DNA of 64,000 nucleotides from positions 1 to 64,000 of the forward strand of contig NZ_SRLD01000007.1 of assembly GCF_004745955.1 (NCBI RefSeq), in the 5' to 3' direction. A program made the translations under genes and the position numbers. The DNA comes from Hymenobacter elongatus. Its GTDB lineage: Bacteria > Bacteroidota > Bacteroidia > Cytophagales > Hymenobacteraceae. Positions 35,210 to 43,063 of this stretch are shown here, in pieces. The notes under the pieces were generated by a model. It did not search any database. It was not told the DNA's origin and saw only the letters and a program-made list of their open reading frames with translations. Each line of letters starts with the position of its first letter. The first letter of the stretch is position 1.

Positions 35210-35527
35210 TTAAATATCGAATTTCGAAAAGTCATCAGCATTCTCGGTGCTGATGATATTAGCCATTTCCAGCTGATCTTGGCCAGAATGGGAAATGTTG
35301 TAGATAAACTCACCAACGGCTCTACCAATTGCGTAGGCCCCGGCAACACCAGCCGCCAGAATACCAACGGTTGTCGTAGGGTCAAGCATCATCGTGTCGC
35401 TGTATTGCTCTATTTTATTAGTTTCAGCCTCGTATTTGCCAATGGATGTAGCATTGGTCAATGAGGTTGTGAAAAGCATGGCTACCATTGCCGATAGCAC
35501 GAACGGTTTAGAGAATTTCTTTTTCAT
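35210..35527 (-). CDS. small secreted peptide precursor 1 (paralogue of precursor 2)
   Basis: 105 residues: signal peptide MKKKFSKPFVLSAMVAMLF... with cleavage likely after TNA (26), acidic spacer, hydrophobic core at about 53-77 (VGILAAGVAGAYAIGRAVGE), polar tail and final DFSKFDI. The core has GxxxG/AxxxG-type spacing seen in membrane-active helical peptides. It is the first gene of the cluster and has a long A+T-rich leader region. Other readings: a pheromone or a structural surface peptide. Confidence 0.75.
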   Translation of the reverse strand: MKKKFSKPFVLSAMVAMLFTTSLTNATSIGKYEAETNKIEQYSDTMMLDPTTTVGILAAGVAGAYAIGRAVGEFIYNISHSGQDQLEMANIISTENADDFSKFDI

Positions 35528-36000
35528 AAAATGGGTTTAAAATAAAGTGTGAATGTTAGAAAATTATGAGAGTGAGTAATACTTGTCAGGAATTTAATAT
35601 ATAAATACAAGATTCCTGTTTGTGGATCGATAATTCGTTTGGCGAGCACTATTTTTTCAGCTTGGGTTTTACCATGTTTTTAAATTACAGGTGCTTATTT
35701 TTTTTCGAAGCATCAAACAATTATGTCTCACCAAAACATCAATATATATTTTTGCCGTTCTATTCAGAAATCAGCCGTTGAAAAGATGTAGGTGGCGTTT
35801 ATTTGCTTTGCTTGAAACAAGGATACGCTACTACATATCTAAATCATAGAATATTACACCAATCAGTATTTTGTAGGGACAAATCCTTGGATTAGGGCAC
35901 ATAACCGGAATGATTACTAAGTACTTCCAGGACATCATCCCGGAATGCCAGCCATGCGTCAGTCGCATGCCCGCCCACTCTCTTCCGCCACCATTACTAC

Positions 36001-36045
36001 TGCGGGAGAGATGCTTCGACTGCACTCAGCGGACGGAATCGACTT
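36001..36045. repeat. dispersed palindromic element, half copy
   Basis: GCGGGAGAGATGCTTCGACTG followed by GACGGAATCGACTTTTT, identical in order to the right half of the 45658 copy. The left half is missing. Confidence 0.6.
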
Positions 36046-36105
36046 TTTCAAAAATTCTTCAACACACTCTTATAGCGGTTTCGCGAACCGTGGCCACCCG
36101 ATGCA

Positions 36106-36181
36106 GAGACGCGTATTCGCGTCTCATCGTTGAACGAAACCGGGCAGGCGGCGCGGGCGACGAGACGCGAATACGCGTCTC
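36106..36181. repeat. pair of 20-base palindromes
   Basis: GAGACGCGTATTCGCGTCTC at 36106-36125 and GAGACGCGAATACGCGTCTC at 36162-36181. Each is a perfect hairpin with 8-base arms, and the two are inverted copies of each other. Confidence 0.75.
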
Positions 36182-36352
36182 TACAGCAGCCGGGTTGCAC
36201 CGTTCACGAAACCTCTGTAAGCTGGAAACAGAGGAATTCCGGTTTTCCGACAGCTTATCCAAAGCGGCACCTCCGTGCACCAGGATGCTCGTTGTGACGC
36301 TATTGTTCTCTCATTTTCAGGAGCATACGGCGCTACCTGCGGGCAACATCTG

Positions 36353-37354
36353 CTAGGCCATTTGGTTGCAGCCCCGCACATCCGAGTTGTCCATGCGCCC
36401 GAGCACCTCAAATGAGCCGTCGGGGTATTGCCGGGCCAGGTCTTTGGTTTCAATGAAAGCGCAGGAGTCGATGTTGGCTAAGTCAATGACATTAATGGCT
36501 CCGTCGGGGCGTGCTGCGGATACCGAGAACGGGTCGGCGGGGTCGCGCAGCAGAATGCGCAGTGGCGCGGGGCAGTGGAAGCGGCCGTCGCCGAGGCTGT
36601 AGGCCTGGGAGAGCAGCTCCGTCATGCCGTACTCCGAGTGGATGCCGGCCGGCCCAAAAGCGTGTTGCAGCTGTGCGTGTAGCTCCTCCCGAATCATTTC
36701 GCGGCGGCGGCCTTTCATGCCGCCGGTTTCGAGTACGGTCAGGTTCTGCAGCTCTGGGGCCGGACCGTATTCGGCTACTACGTCCAGCAGCGCATACGAC
36801 ACACCCAGGAGCATGACGCGGCGCGTGGCATCCTGCTTGGCCTCGGCCAGGGCGTGCAGCAGCGCGGCGTGGTCGTGCAGAAAAAAGGCAGGCTGCGTCT
36901 GGCCCGATTCCCGGGCAAAGAAATCGACCATCGCCACCAGCGACGACTGTCCTTGCTCCAGATACGAAGGCAGCAGCGCCAAAAAAGTCCAGCCTGTGAG
37001 CGGACCATAGATCTGCTCGAAAATATGGGCCGCGTTGCGACGGTACAGCAGCGGGTCGCGCACCAAGTGGCGGCTGCGCTGCTGCTGGGTGGTGCCGCTG
37101 CTCAGAAATACTTCCTGCGGCTGCCAGCTGGCCGGTTCGGTGCGCACCTCATGCGTTTTGAAAAACTCGATGGGCAGAAAAGGAATATCCGTCAGCTGCC
37201 GGACGGCCTCGGGTGAGCGGCCCAGATGGTGCAGCCACTGCTGGTAGGGAGGGCAATGGCGCGCCTGATACTGAAACAAGCGCAAAGCCAGCGGCTCGAA
37301 GGTAGCGGCAGAAACGGCGGAAAGCTCCGACAGAAAGGCGTCGCGGAAACTCAT
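36353..37354 (-). CDS. LuxE/PaaK-family acyl-protein synthetase-like protein
   Basis: A 333-residue cytoplasmic protein resembling LuxE (acyl-protein synthetase) of the ANL adenylating superfamily. Visible blocks: IPFLPIEFFKTHEV, the nucleotide-binding LSSGTTQQQRSRH, VLETGGMKGRRREMIREEL, and HSEYGMTELLSQAY, the A5-type motif that binds the adenylate. No luxC reductase or luciferase genes are nearby; in Bacteroidota such stand-alone proteins are usually of unknown role. Substrate not predictable. Confidence 0.87.
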   Translation of the reverse strand: MSFRDAFLSELSAVSAATFEPLALRLFQYQARHCPPYQQWLHHLGRSPEAVRQLTDIPFLPIEFFKTHEVRTEPASWQPQEVFLSSGTTQQQRSRHLVRDPLLYRRNAAHIFEQIYGPLTGWTFLALLPSYLEQGQSSLVAMVDFFARESGQTQPAFFLHDHAALLHALAEAKQDATRRVMLLGVSYALLDVVAEYGPAPELQNLTVLETGGMKGRRREMIREELHAQLQHAFGPAGIHSEYGMTELLSQAYSLGDGRFHCPAPLRILLRDPADPFSVSAARPDGAINVIDLANIDSCAFIETKDLARQYPDGSFEVLGRMDNSDVRGCNQMA

Positions 37355-37469
37355 TATAGGGCGGCTTGGTTAGCGAGGTAGTATAACAAAGGCGGCAGCA
37401 CTTCGTTGAGAAGTTGTACCTTCCGCTGTTGGGTGCGGCCCTTGCTTCTGTCCTTTATTGCTGTTTTTT

Positions 37470-38045
37470 ATGACCACATCTAGTACTCTTACGCTTGGCA
37501 CCACCGCCCTGTTAGCCGGTGTGGCCACGCTGCTGACGTCCTGCCTGGAGGCCCCCAATTATCCGACCACGCCGCGCATTGATTTCAAGGAGCTGAAGGT
37601 GGACCGCTATAATTTTGGCGGCGGCCAGACCCCCATCGACACCGTGCGCGTCACCATCGACTTCACCGACGGCGATGGTGACCTGGGCCTCGACGTCATC
37701 GGCGACAAGGAGCCGCCCTACAACCCGACCAAGCCCGATGGTACCTACAACCGCACCACACACAACTACTTTATCACGCCATACCGCCGCAAGACTCCCA
37801 CCGCCGAATTTGAGGCAGTAGTTGAGAATGATATGGGTGGCAAAAACAGTCGTTTCCCACCTCTCTATAGCCCCGATGCCAAACCCGGCCCGCTGAAAGG
37901 CACCCTAACGCTGGATATTCCTTATGACTTGGGGGTACCGTTCCGGCCGGGCGAAGAGGTTCGATTCGAGGTGAGCATCATGGACCGGGCGCTCAACGAG
38001 AGCAACACGATTACGACGCCCAGCTATATCGTGCAGAAGCCTTAG
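37470..38045 (+). CDS. lipoprotein of unknown function
   Basis: 191 residues; signal peptide with lipobox LLTSC (Cys 25). The mature part is a single beta-rich domain (DTVRVTIDFTDGDGDLGLD, then RPGEEVRFEVSIMDRALNESN), an immunoglobulin-like or Ca-binding-like pattern. The GDGDLG element recurs in Bacteroidota lipoproteins of unknown role. Located alone between the LuxE-like gene (divergent) and the E1 gene (convergent). Confidence 0.75.
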   Translation: MTTSSTLTLGTTALLAGVATLLTSCLEAPNYPTTPRIDFKELKVDRYNFGGGQTPIDTVRVTIDFTDGDGDLGLDVIGDKEPPYNPTKPDGTYNRTTHNYFITPYRRKTPTAEFEAVVENDMGGKNSRFPPLYSPDAKPGPLKGTLTLDIPYDLGVPFRPGEEVRFEVSIMDRALNESNTITTPSYIVQKP

Positions 38046-38063
38046 CCCCCGTAGCTATGAGAC

Positions 38064-38108
38064 AACCAAAAGCCGGCCGGATGTTCTGCATCCGGCCGGC
38101 TTTTGGTT
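38064..38108. terminator. bidirectional terminator
   Basis: AACCAAAAGCCGGCCGGAT and its exact complement around GTTCTGC, between convergent genes. Confidence 0.88.
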
Positions 38109-38123
38109 TGTGGGGGGGGGGCG

Positions 38124-40538
38124 TTAGTAAATGGCCGGGAAGCGCTTGGGGTCGGCTTCCTGCATCAGCTCATACACCGCGTCGAATACGTCTTCGGCGT
38201 TGGGCTTGGAGAAGTAGTCGCCATCGGAGCCGTAGGGCGGGCGGTGAGGCTGGGCGGCCAGGCAGCGGGGCTGCGAGTCGAGGAAGCGGTAGGCTTGCTG
38301 CTCGTCGAGCACATGCTGCAGCATGTAAGCGGTGGCCCCGCCGGGTACGTCCTCATCGGCGAAGAGCACGCGGCTGGTTTTGCGCAGGCTGTCGGCAATA
38401 AGGTGCTGCACGTCGAAAGGCAACAAGGACTGCACGTCAATCACTTCTACCGAAATACCTACCTCCGCCAGCTGGCGGGCCGCATCCTGCACGATGCGAC
38501 ACATCGAGCCGTAGGTAACCACCGTAATATCGGTGCCTTCCTGCAGAATTTCGGGCACGCCCAGCGGTAGCGTGAACTCGCCCACGTTCTGCGGAATCCG
38601 CTCTTTCAGGCGGTAGCCATTCAGGCACTCAATCACCAACGCGGGCTCATCGGAGCGCAACAGCGTGTTGTAGAAGCCCGCCGCCTGCGTCATGTCGCGC
38701 GGCACCAGCACGTGCATACCCCGGATGCTGCTCAGAATCATGCCAATGGGTGAGCCCGAATGCCAGACGCCTTCCAGCCGGTGGCCGCGCGTACGCACGA
38801 TAAGTGGTGCCTTCTGCCCGCCTTTGGTGCGGTACTGGAGGCACGCCACGTCATCCGACAAAATCTGGATGGCATAGAGCAGATAATCCAGGTACTGAAT
38901 TTCGGTGATGGGGCGCAGGCCGCGCAAGGCGGCCCCGATGCCCTGCCCCACAATGGTGCACTCCCGGATACCGGTATCGGTCACCCGCAGCTCCCCGAAC
39001 TTGTCCTGCAAGCCGGCAAACGCCTGGTTTACGTCCCCGATCCGGCCGACGTCCTCGCCGATGGCAAAGATGGTGGGGTCGCGCCGGAAGTTGGCTTCGA
39101 AACAAGCCTGCAGCACTTCCCGGCCATCGACCTGGGGTGCGTTGGGGGCAAACTCAGCGGGTACTTCGGCAATGTTCAGCGCAGCTTGCTCGCTTTGGCT
39201 GTAGAGGTAGGAGTTGTAGCGGTCGGCGTTTTCGGCCAGTACTTGCTCCAGGTAGTTCTGTAGGTTGCGGCGGGCCCCACTGCGCGTTTCGCGCACGAAG
39301 CGCAACGCCCGCCGCACGGTCCGCACGATGTCGGCCCGAATAGGCGTGGGGTTGTGACGCAGGTGCTCCACCATGTCGTGCAGGGCGTTTTCCTGCCCGG
39401 TTTCAGCCACCAGCTTTTCCAGCAGCGTCACGGCCTCGTCGCGCTCCTCTTTGATGGGGTTGAAGAAGGCATCCCAGGCGGCCACGCGGGCTTTCTTCAC
39501 CACGTCCTTCGTCTCACTCTCAATCTGGTCGAGCTCTTCGGCGCTGGCGTGGCCTTCGCTGAGCAGCCACTCGCGCATCTTGCGCAGGCAGTCGTGCTCT
39601 TCCTCCCACGAGAGGCGTTCTTTGCTCTTGTAGCGCTCGTGCGAGCCCGAGGTAGAGTGCCCCTGGGGCTGGGTGACTTCCGTGACGTGCACCAACACCG
39701 GCACATGCTCGCGGCGGCACACCTCAGCGGCCCGCAGATACGTATCGACCAAGGCAGGATAGTCCCAGCCTTTCACCACGAAAATCTCGAAGCCCTGCTC
39801 GCCCGGCGCGTTGCGCTGGAAGCCGGCCAGGATTTCGCTGATGCTCTGTTTGGTCGTCTGATATTCGGCGGGCACCGAAATGCCGTAGTGGTCGTCCCAC
39901 ACCGAAACCAGCATCGGAATCTGAAGCACACCAGCGGCATTGATGGCTTCGAAAAACATGCCCTCCGACGTACTGGCGTTGCCAATAGTGCCGAATGCTA
40001 CTTCGTTGCCATTCACCGAAAACTGCTTCAGCTCGCTCAGCTCCGGATTGTTGCGGTAGAGCTTGGAAGCGTAGGCCAGCCCCACGAGGCGCGGCATCTG
40101 CGAGGCCGTGGGCGAAACGTCGGCCGAGGAGTTTTTCAGTTCCGCCAGGTTGCGGAAGTTGCCGTCCTCATCGAGCAGGCGGGTGGCAAAGTGGCCATTC
40201 ATGGCGCGGCCGGCGGTGGCGGGCTCGGCCTCGGCATCGGGGTGGGCGTAGAGCTGGGCAAAATACTGCTGCAGGCTCAGCTCGCCGGCGGCAAACATGA
40301 AGGTCTGGTCGCGGTAGTAGCCGGAGCGAAAGTCGCCGGGCTGGAAGGCGCGGGCCATAGCCAGCTGGGGCAGCTCTTTGCCGTCGCCGAAGATGCCGAA
40401 CTTGGCTTTGCCCATGAATACTTCCTTGCGGCCCGCTAAGGAAGCCTGCCGGCTTTCCCAGCCCAGGCGGTAGTCACGGAGCAACTCTTCTTTGCTAAGG
40501 GCGGCAGCGGCCGCTACGAGGGGTTCAGCAGTGGGCAT
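38124..40538 (-). CDS. fused alpha-ketoacid dehydrogenase E1 (alpha and beta subunits in one chain)
   Basis: Thiamine-diphosphate E1 component of a 2-oxoacid dehydrogenase complex (branched-chain or pyruvate type). The 804-residue chain joins an alpha half (1-360: FRSGYYRDQTFMFA, the ThDP/Mg segment FGTIGNASTSEGMFFEAIN, WDDHYGISVP) and a beta half (about 470-804: FAIGEDVGRIGDVNQAF, TGIRECTIVGQGIG, PLIVRTRGH, VEVIDVQSLLPFD). In the ThDP motif the usual GDG is GNA while TSEG is kept. Start chosen at ATG 40538; the longer frame adds 11 residues. No E2 or E3 gene is adjacent, as is common in this phylum. Confidence 0.9.
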   Translation of the reverse strand: MPTAEPLVAAAAALSKEELLRDYRLGWESRQASLAGRKEVFMGKAKFGIFGDGKELPQLAMARAFQPGDFRSGYYRDQTFMFAAGELSLQQYFAQLYAHPDAEAEPATAGRAMNGHFATRLLDEDGNFRNLAELKNSSADVSPTASQMPRLVGLAYASKLYRNNPELSELKQFSVNGNEVAFGTIGNASTSEGMFFEAINAAGVLQIPMLVSVWDDHYGISVPAEYQTTKQSISEILAGFQRNAPGEQGFEIFVVKGWDYPALVDTYLRAAEVCRREHVPVLVHVTEVTQPQGHSTSGSHERYKSKERLSWEEEHDCLRKMREWLLSEGHASAEELDQIESETKDVVKKARVAAWDAFFNPIKEERDEAVTLLEKLVAETGQENALHDMVEHLRHNPTPIRADIVRTVRRALRFVRETRSGARRNLQNYLEQVLAENADRYNSYLYSQSEQAALNIAEVPAEFAPNAPQVDGREVLQACFEANFRRDPTIFAIGEDVGRIGDVNQAFAGLQDKFGELRVTDTGIRECTIVGQGIGAALRGLRPITEIQYLDYLLYAIQILSDDVACLQYRTKGGQKAPLIVRTRGHRLEGVWHSGSPIGMILSSIRGMHVLVPRDMTQAAGFYNTLLRSDEPALVIECLNGYRLKERIPQNVGEFTLPLGVPEILQEGTDITVVTYGSMCRIVQDAARQLAEVGISVEVIDVQSLLPFDVQHLIADSLRKTSRVLFADEDVPGGATAYMLQHVLDEQQAYRFLDSQPRCLAAQPHRPPYGSDGDYFSKPNAEDVFDAVYELMQEADPKRFPAIY

Positions 40539-40686
40539 ATCAACGGGAAGTAGGCGGGAAGTATGGGGCAAAAAAATCGGAGTGGGAAAGCCTGCCGCAG
40601 TAGCAGGCTCCCAAAAGTACGGATTTGGGCGCGAGCTTTCACGAGGCAGCTTCCCCGCACCCCTACGAAGGAGGGTGGTTTTTGTC

Positions 40687-40694
40687 TATCTTTG
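40687..40694 (+). promoter_or_regulatory. -7 element of the DUF1573 gene
   Basis: TATCTTTG, exact match to TAnnTTTG, 55 bases before the start codon. No clear TTG -33 element. Confidence 0.5.
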
Positions 40695-40749
40695 AATTAC
40701 GGAGCCCGCTAGAAAGCTCTGCTACAGTCCCGACTATTCCTTCCCCTAC

Positions 40750-41532
40750 ATGAAAAACTTCGTCTCGCTTTTCCTGGCCCTGTGCTTCAGCCTGGCCCAA
40801 CTCGGGGCCCGCGCCCAGGGCACCATGACGTTTGAAAAAGACCTCCATGACTTCGGCAGCGTGGCCGAAGGCACCATGGCGACCTACGAGTTCAAGTTCA
40901 AGAATACCGGCACTCAGCCCATCATCATTGCCAACGTGCAGGCCTCCTGCGGCTGCACCACGCCCGACTGGACCAAGACGCCGGTGCTGCCCGGCAAAAG
41001 CGGCATCATCAAGGCCATGTACAGCAGTGCCGGCCGGCCCGGGGTTTTCAACAAAACCGTGACCGTAACCAGCAACGCCAGCACGCCGAGCACAGTGCTC
41101 ACCATCAAAGGCAGCGTCCTGAACAAGGATGAGGTGAAGGCCACTCTGACGCCTGCCCAGCTGGCGCAGTCGCCCCGCCTGGTGCTGGACCGCACCGCCC
41201 ACGATTTCGGCAAGATGGAAGCCGGCCAGCAGCCCACCGCCCGCTTCACGGTGAAGAACGGAGGCAAGCAGGACCTGGTGCTGGGCATGCTCTCGTCGGC
41301 CTGCAACTGCGTGGGCTACAAGGCCACTCCTACTCCCATCAAGCCGGGTCAGAGCAGCACGGTAGAGCTGATTTACGGCCAGCGCCAACTCGGCAAGATG
41401 GCTGATGTGGTGACCATCAGCTCCAACGACATGAGCGGTGACACTAAACTGACGCTGAAAGCCAACGTGGTGCGCGACCTGAATGCGGCCAGCATGGTGA
41501 AGGAAAGCGGCGTTGCGGTACCGTTTAAGTAA
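40750..41532 (+). CDS. exported protein with two DUF1573 domains
   Basis: 260 residues: signal peptide to about 23 (GARAQG), then two DUF1573 Ig-like repeats. The first has FEKDLHDFGSVAEG...YEFKFKNTGTQPIIIANVQASCGCTTPDW and the second RTAHDFGKMEAGQQPTARFTVKNGG...LSSACNCVGY. The CxC pairs after each SSC/ASC are typical of the family. DUF1573 is common in secreted Bacteroidota proteins; function unknown. Confidence 0.88.
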   Translation: MKNFVSLFLALCFSLAQLGARAQGTMTFEKDLHDFGSVAEGTMATYEFKFKNTGTQPIIIANVQASCGCTTPDWTKTPVLPGKSGIIKAMYSSAGRPGVFNKTVTVTSNASTPSTVLTIKGSVLNKDEVKATLTPAQLAQSPRLVLDRTAHDFGKMEAGQQPTARFTVKNGGKQDLVLGMLSSACNCVGYKATPTPIKPGQSSTVELIYGQRQLGKMADVVTISSNDMSGDTKLTLKANVVRDLNAASMVKESGVAVPFK

Positions 41533-41542
41533 TACTTGGCTA

Positions 41543-41713
41543 TCCTGTTTCCTCTGGCGGCTGCCTGCAAAGCACCTGTCTCACCTGCGTGGCAAACGCC
41601 GCTCAACCTGCAAAGCCTCTTACCCGCGCCGGTAAGGGGCTTTGTGCTTGTAATAAGCTGTTGTAGGAATAAAGAGGCCGGTGCTTTGCAGGCAGCCGCC
41701 AGAGGAAACAGGA
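41543..41713. repeat. 171-base element with perfect 34-base terminal inverted repeats and an inner hairpin
   Basis: TCCTGTTTCCTCTGGCGGCT... (41543-41576) is exactly complementary to 41680-41713. Inside, CAAAGCC-x-CTTACC and GGTAAG-x-GGCTTTG form a second hairpin (41609-41645). It lies between the DUF1573 gene and ald and codes for nothing. The layout suits a miniature transposable element or a large RNA hairpin. Confidence 0.8.
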
Positions 41714-41790
41714 CAGCTCTGACCAGGGTCAGTTTATTTCAAATGCAACCCAGCGGAACCTTCCTGGTCAATATCCGCATTTTACACCCA

Positions 41791-41817
41791 TTGAAGCCGG
41801 CTTAATTCGTATCTTTG
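41791..41817 (+). promoter_or_regulatory. promoter of ald
   Basis: TTG at 41791-41793 and TATCTTTG at 41810-41817, 52 bases before the ATG. Spacing of 16 is short for the consensus, so the -33 part is uncertain. Confidence 0.5.
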
Positions 41818-41868
41818 CGGCCGTTTTCAGCTAGTATTTTCCCCACCACCCCACTCTTAGTTTCTGCC

Positions 41869-42996
41869 ATGCTAATCGGCGTACCGAAAGAAATCAAAAA
41901 CAACGAAAACCGTGTCGGCCTCACCCCTGCTGGCGTAGCCGAATTCCGCAAGCACGGCCACGAGGTATACGTGCAAGCTACTGCCGGCTTGGGCAGCGGT
42001 TTTCAGGACGCTGAGTATGAGCAGGCTGGCGCTACTATTTTGGCTACCATTGCCGAAGTATATGGCAAGGCAGAAATGATTGTGAAGGTAAAAGAGCCCA
42101 TTCAGGAGGAGTACAGCCTCATTAAGGAAGGCCAGCTGCTATTTACTTATTTCCACTTCGCCAGCGGCGAAGAGCTGACCCACGCCATGATTGAGCGCAA
42201 GGCGGTGTGCCTGGCGTACGAAACCGTGGAGCTGCCCAACCGGGCGCTGCCCCTGCTCATTCCGATGAGCGAAGTGGCGGGCCGGATGGCTCCGCAGGAA
42301 GGTGCCAAGTATTTGGAGAAACCCCTGAAAGGCCGTGGTATTCTGCTCGGTGGCGTGCCCGGTGTGAAGCCCGCCCAAGTGCTGGTACTCGGTGGCGGCG
42401 TAGTGGGTACGCAGGCGGCCAAAATCGCGGCTGGTCTGGGTGCTCAGGTGACCATTATGGACATCAGCCTGAATCGCCTGCGCGAGCTGGACGACTTCAT
42501 GCCTAAGAACGTGGTGACGCAGTATTCCAACGAGTACAACATTCGCGAAGCCATCAAAACTGCCGACCTCATCGTGGGTGCCGTACTCATTCCGGGTGCT
42601 AAGGCTCCGCACCTCATCACGCGCGACATGCTCAAGACCATGCGCGCCGGTACTGTGGTAGTGGACGTAGCCGTGGATCAGGGTGGCTGCATTGAAACCT
42701 GCCGCCCTACGACGCACGAAAACCCCACCTTCATCATCGACGACGTAGTGCATTACTGCGTGGCCAACATGCCCGGTGCCGTGCCGTACACCTCTACGCT
42801 GGCGCTGACCAACGCTACGCTGCCCTATGCAGTGAAGCTGGCCAACCTGGGCTGGCAGGAAGCGTGCCGCCGCGACGCGGCGCTGCGCCTGGGCCTGAAC
42901 GTGGTGCATGGTGAGGTAGTATACCAAGGCGTGGCCGATGCCTGGAACCTGCCGATGGTCAACGTGGAGACCGTGCTGGAAACAGCGTACGCCTAA
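41869..42996 (+). CDS. ald: alanine dehydrogenase
   Basis: NAD-dependent interconversion of L-alanine and pyruvate plus ammonia. 375 residues, close to the usual 370. Seen motifs: MLIGVPKEIKNNENRVGLTP at the N-terminus, VKVKEP with the catalytic Lys, FTYFHFA with the catalytic His, the dinucleotide-binding LVLGGGVVGTQAA, and DVAVDQGGC(I)E near the C-terminus. ATG 41869 matches the family start exactly; the frame upstream adds 18 unrelated residues. Confidence 0.95.
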   Translation: MLIGVPKEIKNNENRVGLTPAGVAEFRKHGHEVYVQATAGLGSGFQDAEYEQAGATILATIAEVYGKAEMIVKVKEPIQEEYSLIKEGQLLFTYFHFASGEELTHAMIERKAVCLAYETVELPNRALPLLIPMSEVAGRMAPQEGAKYLEKPLKGRGILLGGVPGVKPAQVLVLGGGVVGTQAAKIAAGLGAQVTIMDISLNRLRELDDFMPKNVVTQYSNEYNIREAIKTADLIVGAVLIPGAKAPHLITRDMLKTMRAGTVVVDVAVDQGGCIETCRPTTHENPTFIIDDVVHYCVANMPGAVPYTSTLALTNATLPYAVKLANLGWQEACRRDAALRLGLNVVHGEVVYQGVADAWNLPMVNVETVLETAYA

Positions 42997-43013
42997 GCAC
43001 TTTTTTCTCTGAG

Positions 43014-43051
43014 AAAAGCCTTCCCGATTTAATCGTCGGGGAGGCTTTTTT
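43014..43051 (+). terminator. terminator of ald
   Basis: AAAAGCCTTCCCGA and TCGGGGAGGCTTTT around TTTAATCG with a six-base T-run. Confidence 0.9.
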
Positions 43052-43063
43052 GTAACGGATTCT

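Larger units (their letters stand above)
35528..36352. other. 825-base intergenic region with an A+T-rich half
   Basis: 35528-35900 is strongly A+T-rich (17 G/C in the 60 bases from 35581) and must hold the promoter of the small peptide genes; I could not fix a consensus promoter. 35940-36340 holds palindromic repeats and returns to the usual composition. Short frames here are not convincing genes. Confidence 0.6.

Noticed and set aside
35690..35760. TATTTTTG promoter-like box on the plus strand
   Set aside because: Matches TAnnTTTG but has no TTG partner and no plus-strand gene follows; expected by chance in such an A+T-rich stretch.
36001..36181. Possible CRISPR array from repeated palindromes
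   Set aside because: Only two copies of the GAGACGCG palindrome, no regular spacers and no cas genes anywhere in the window.
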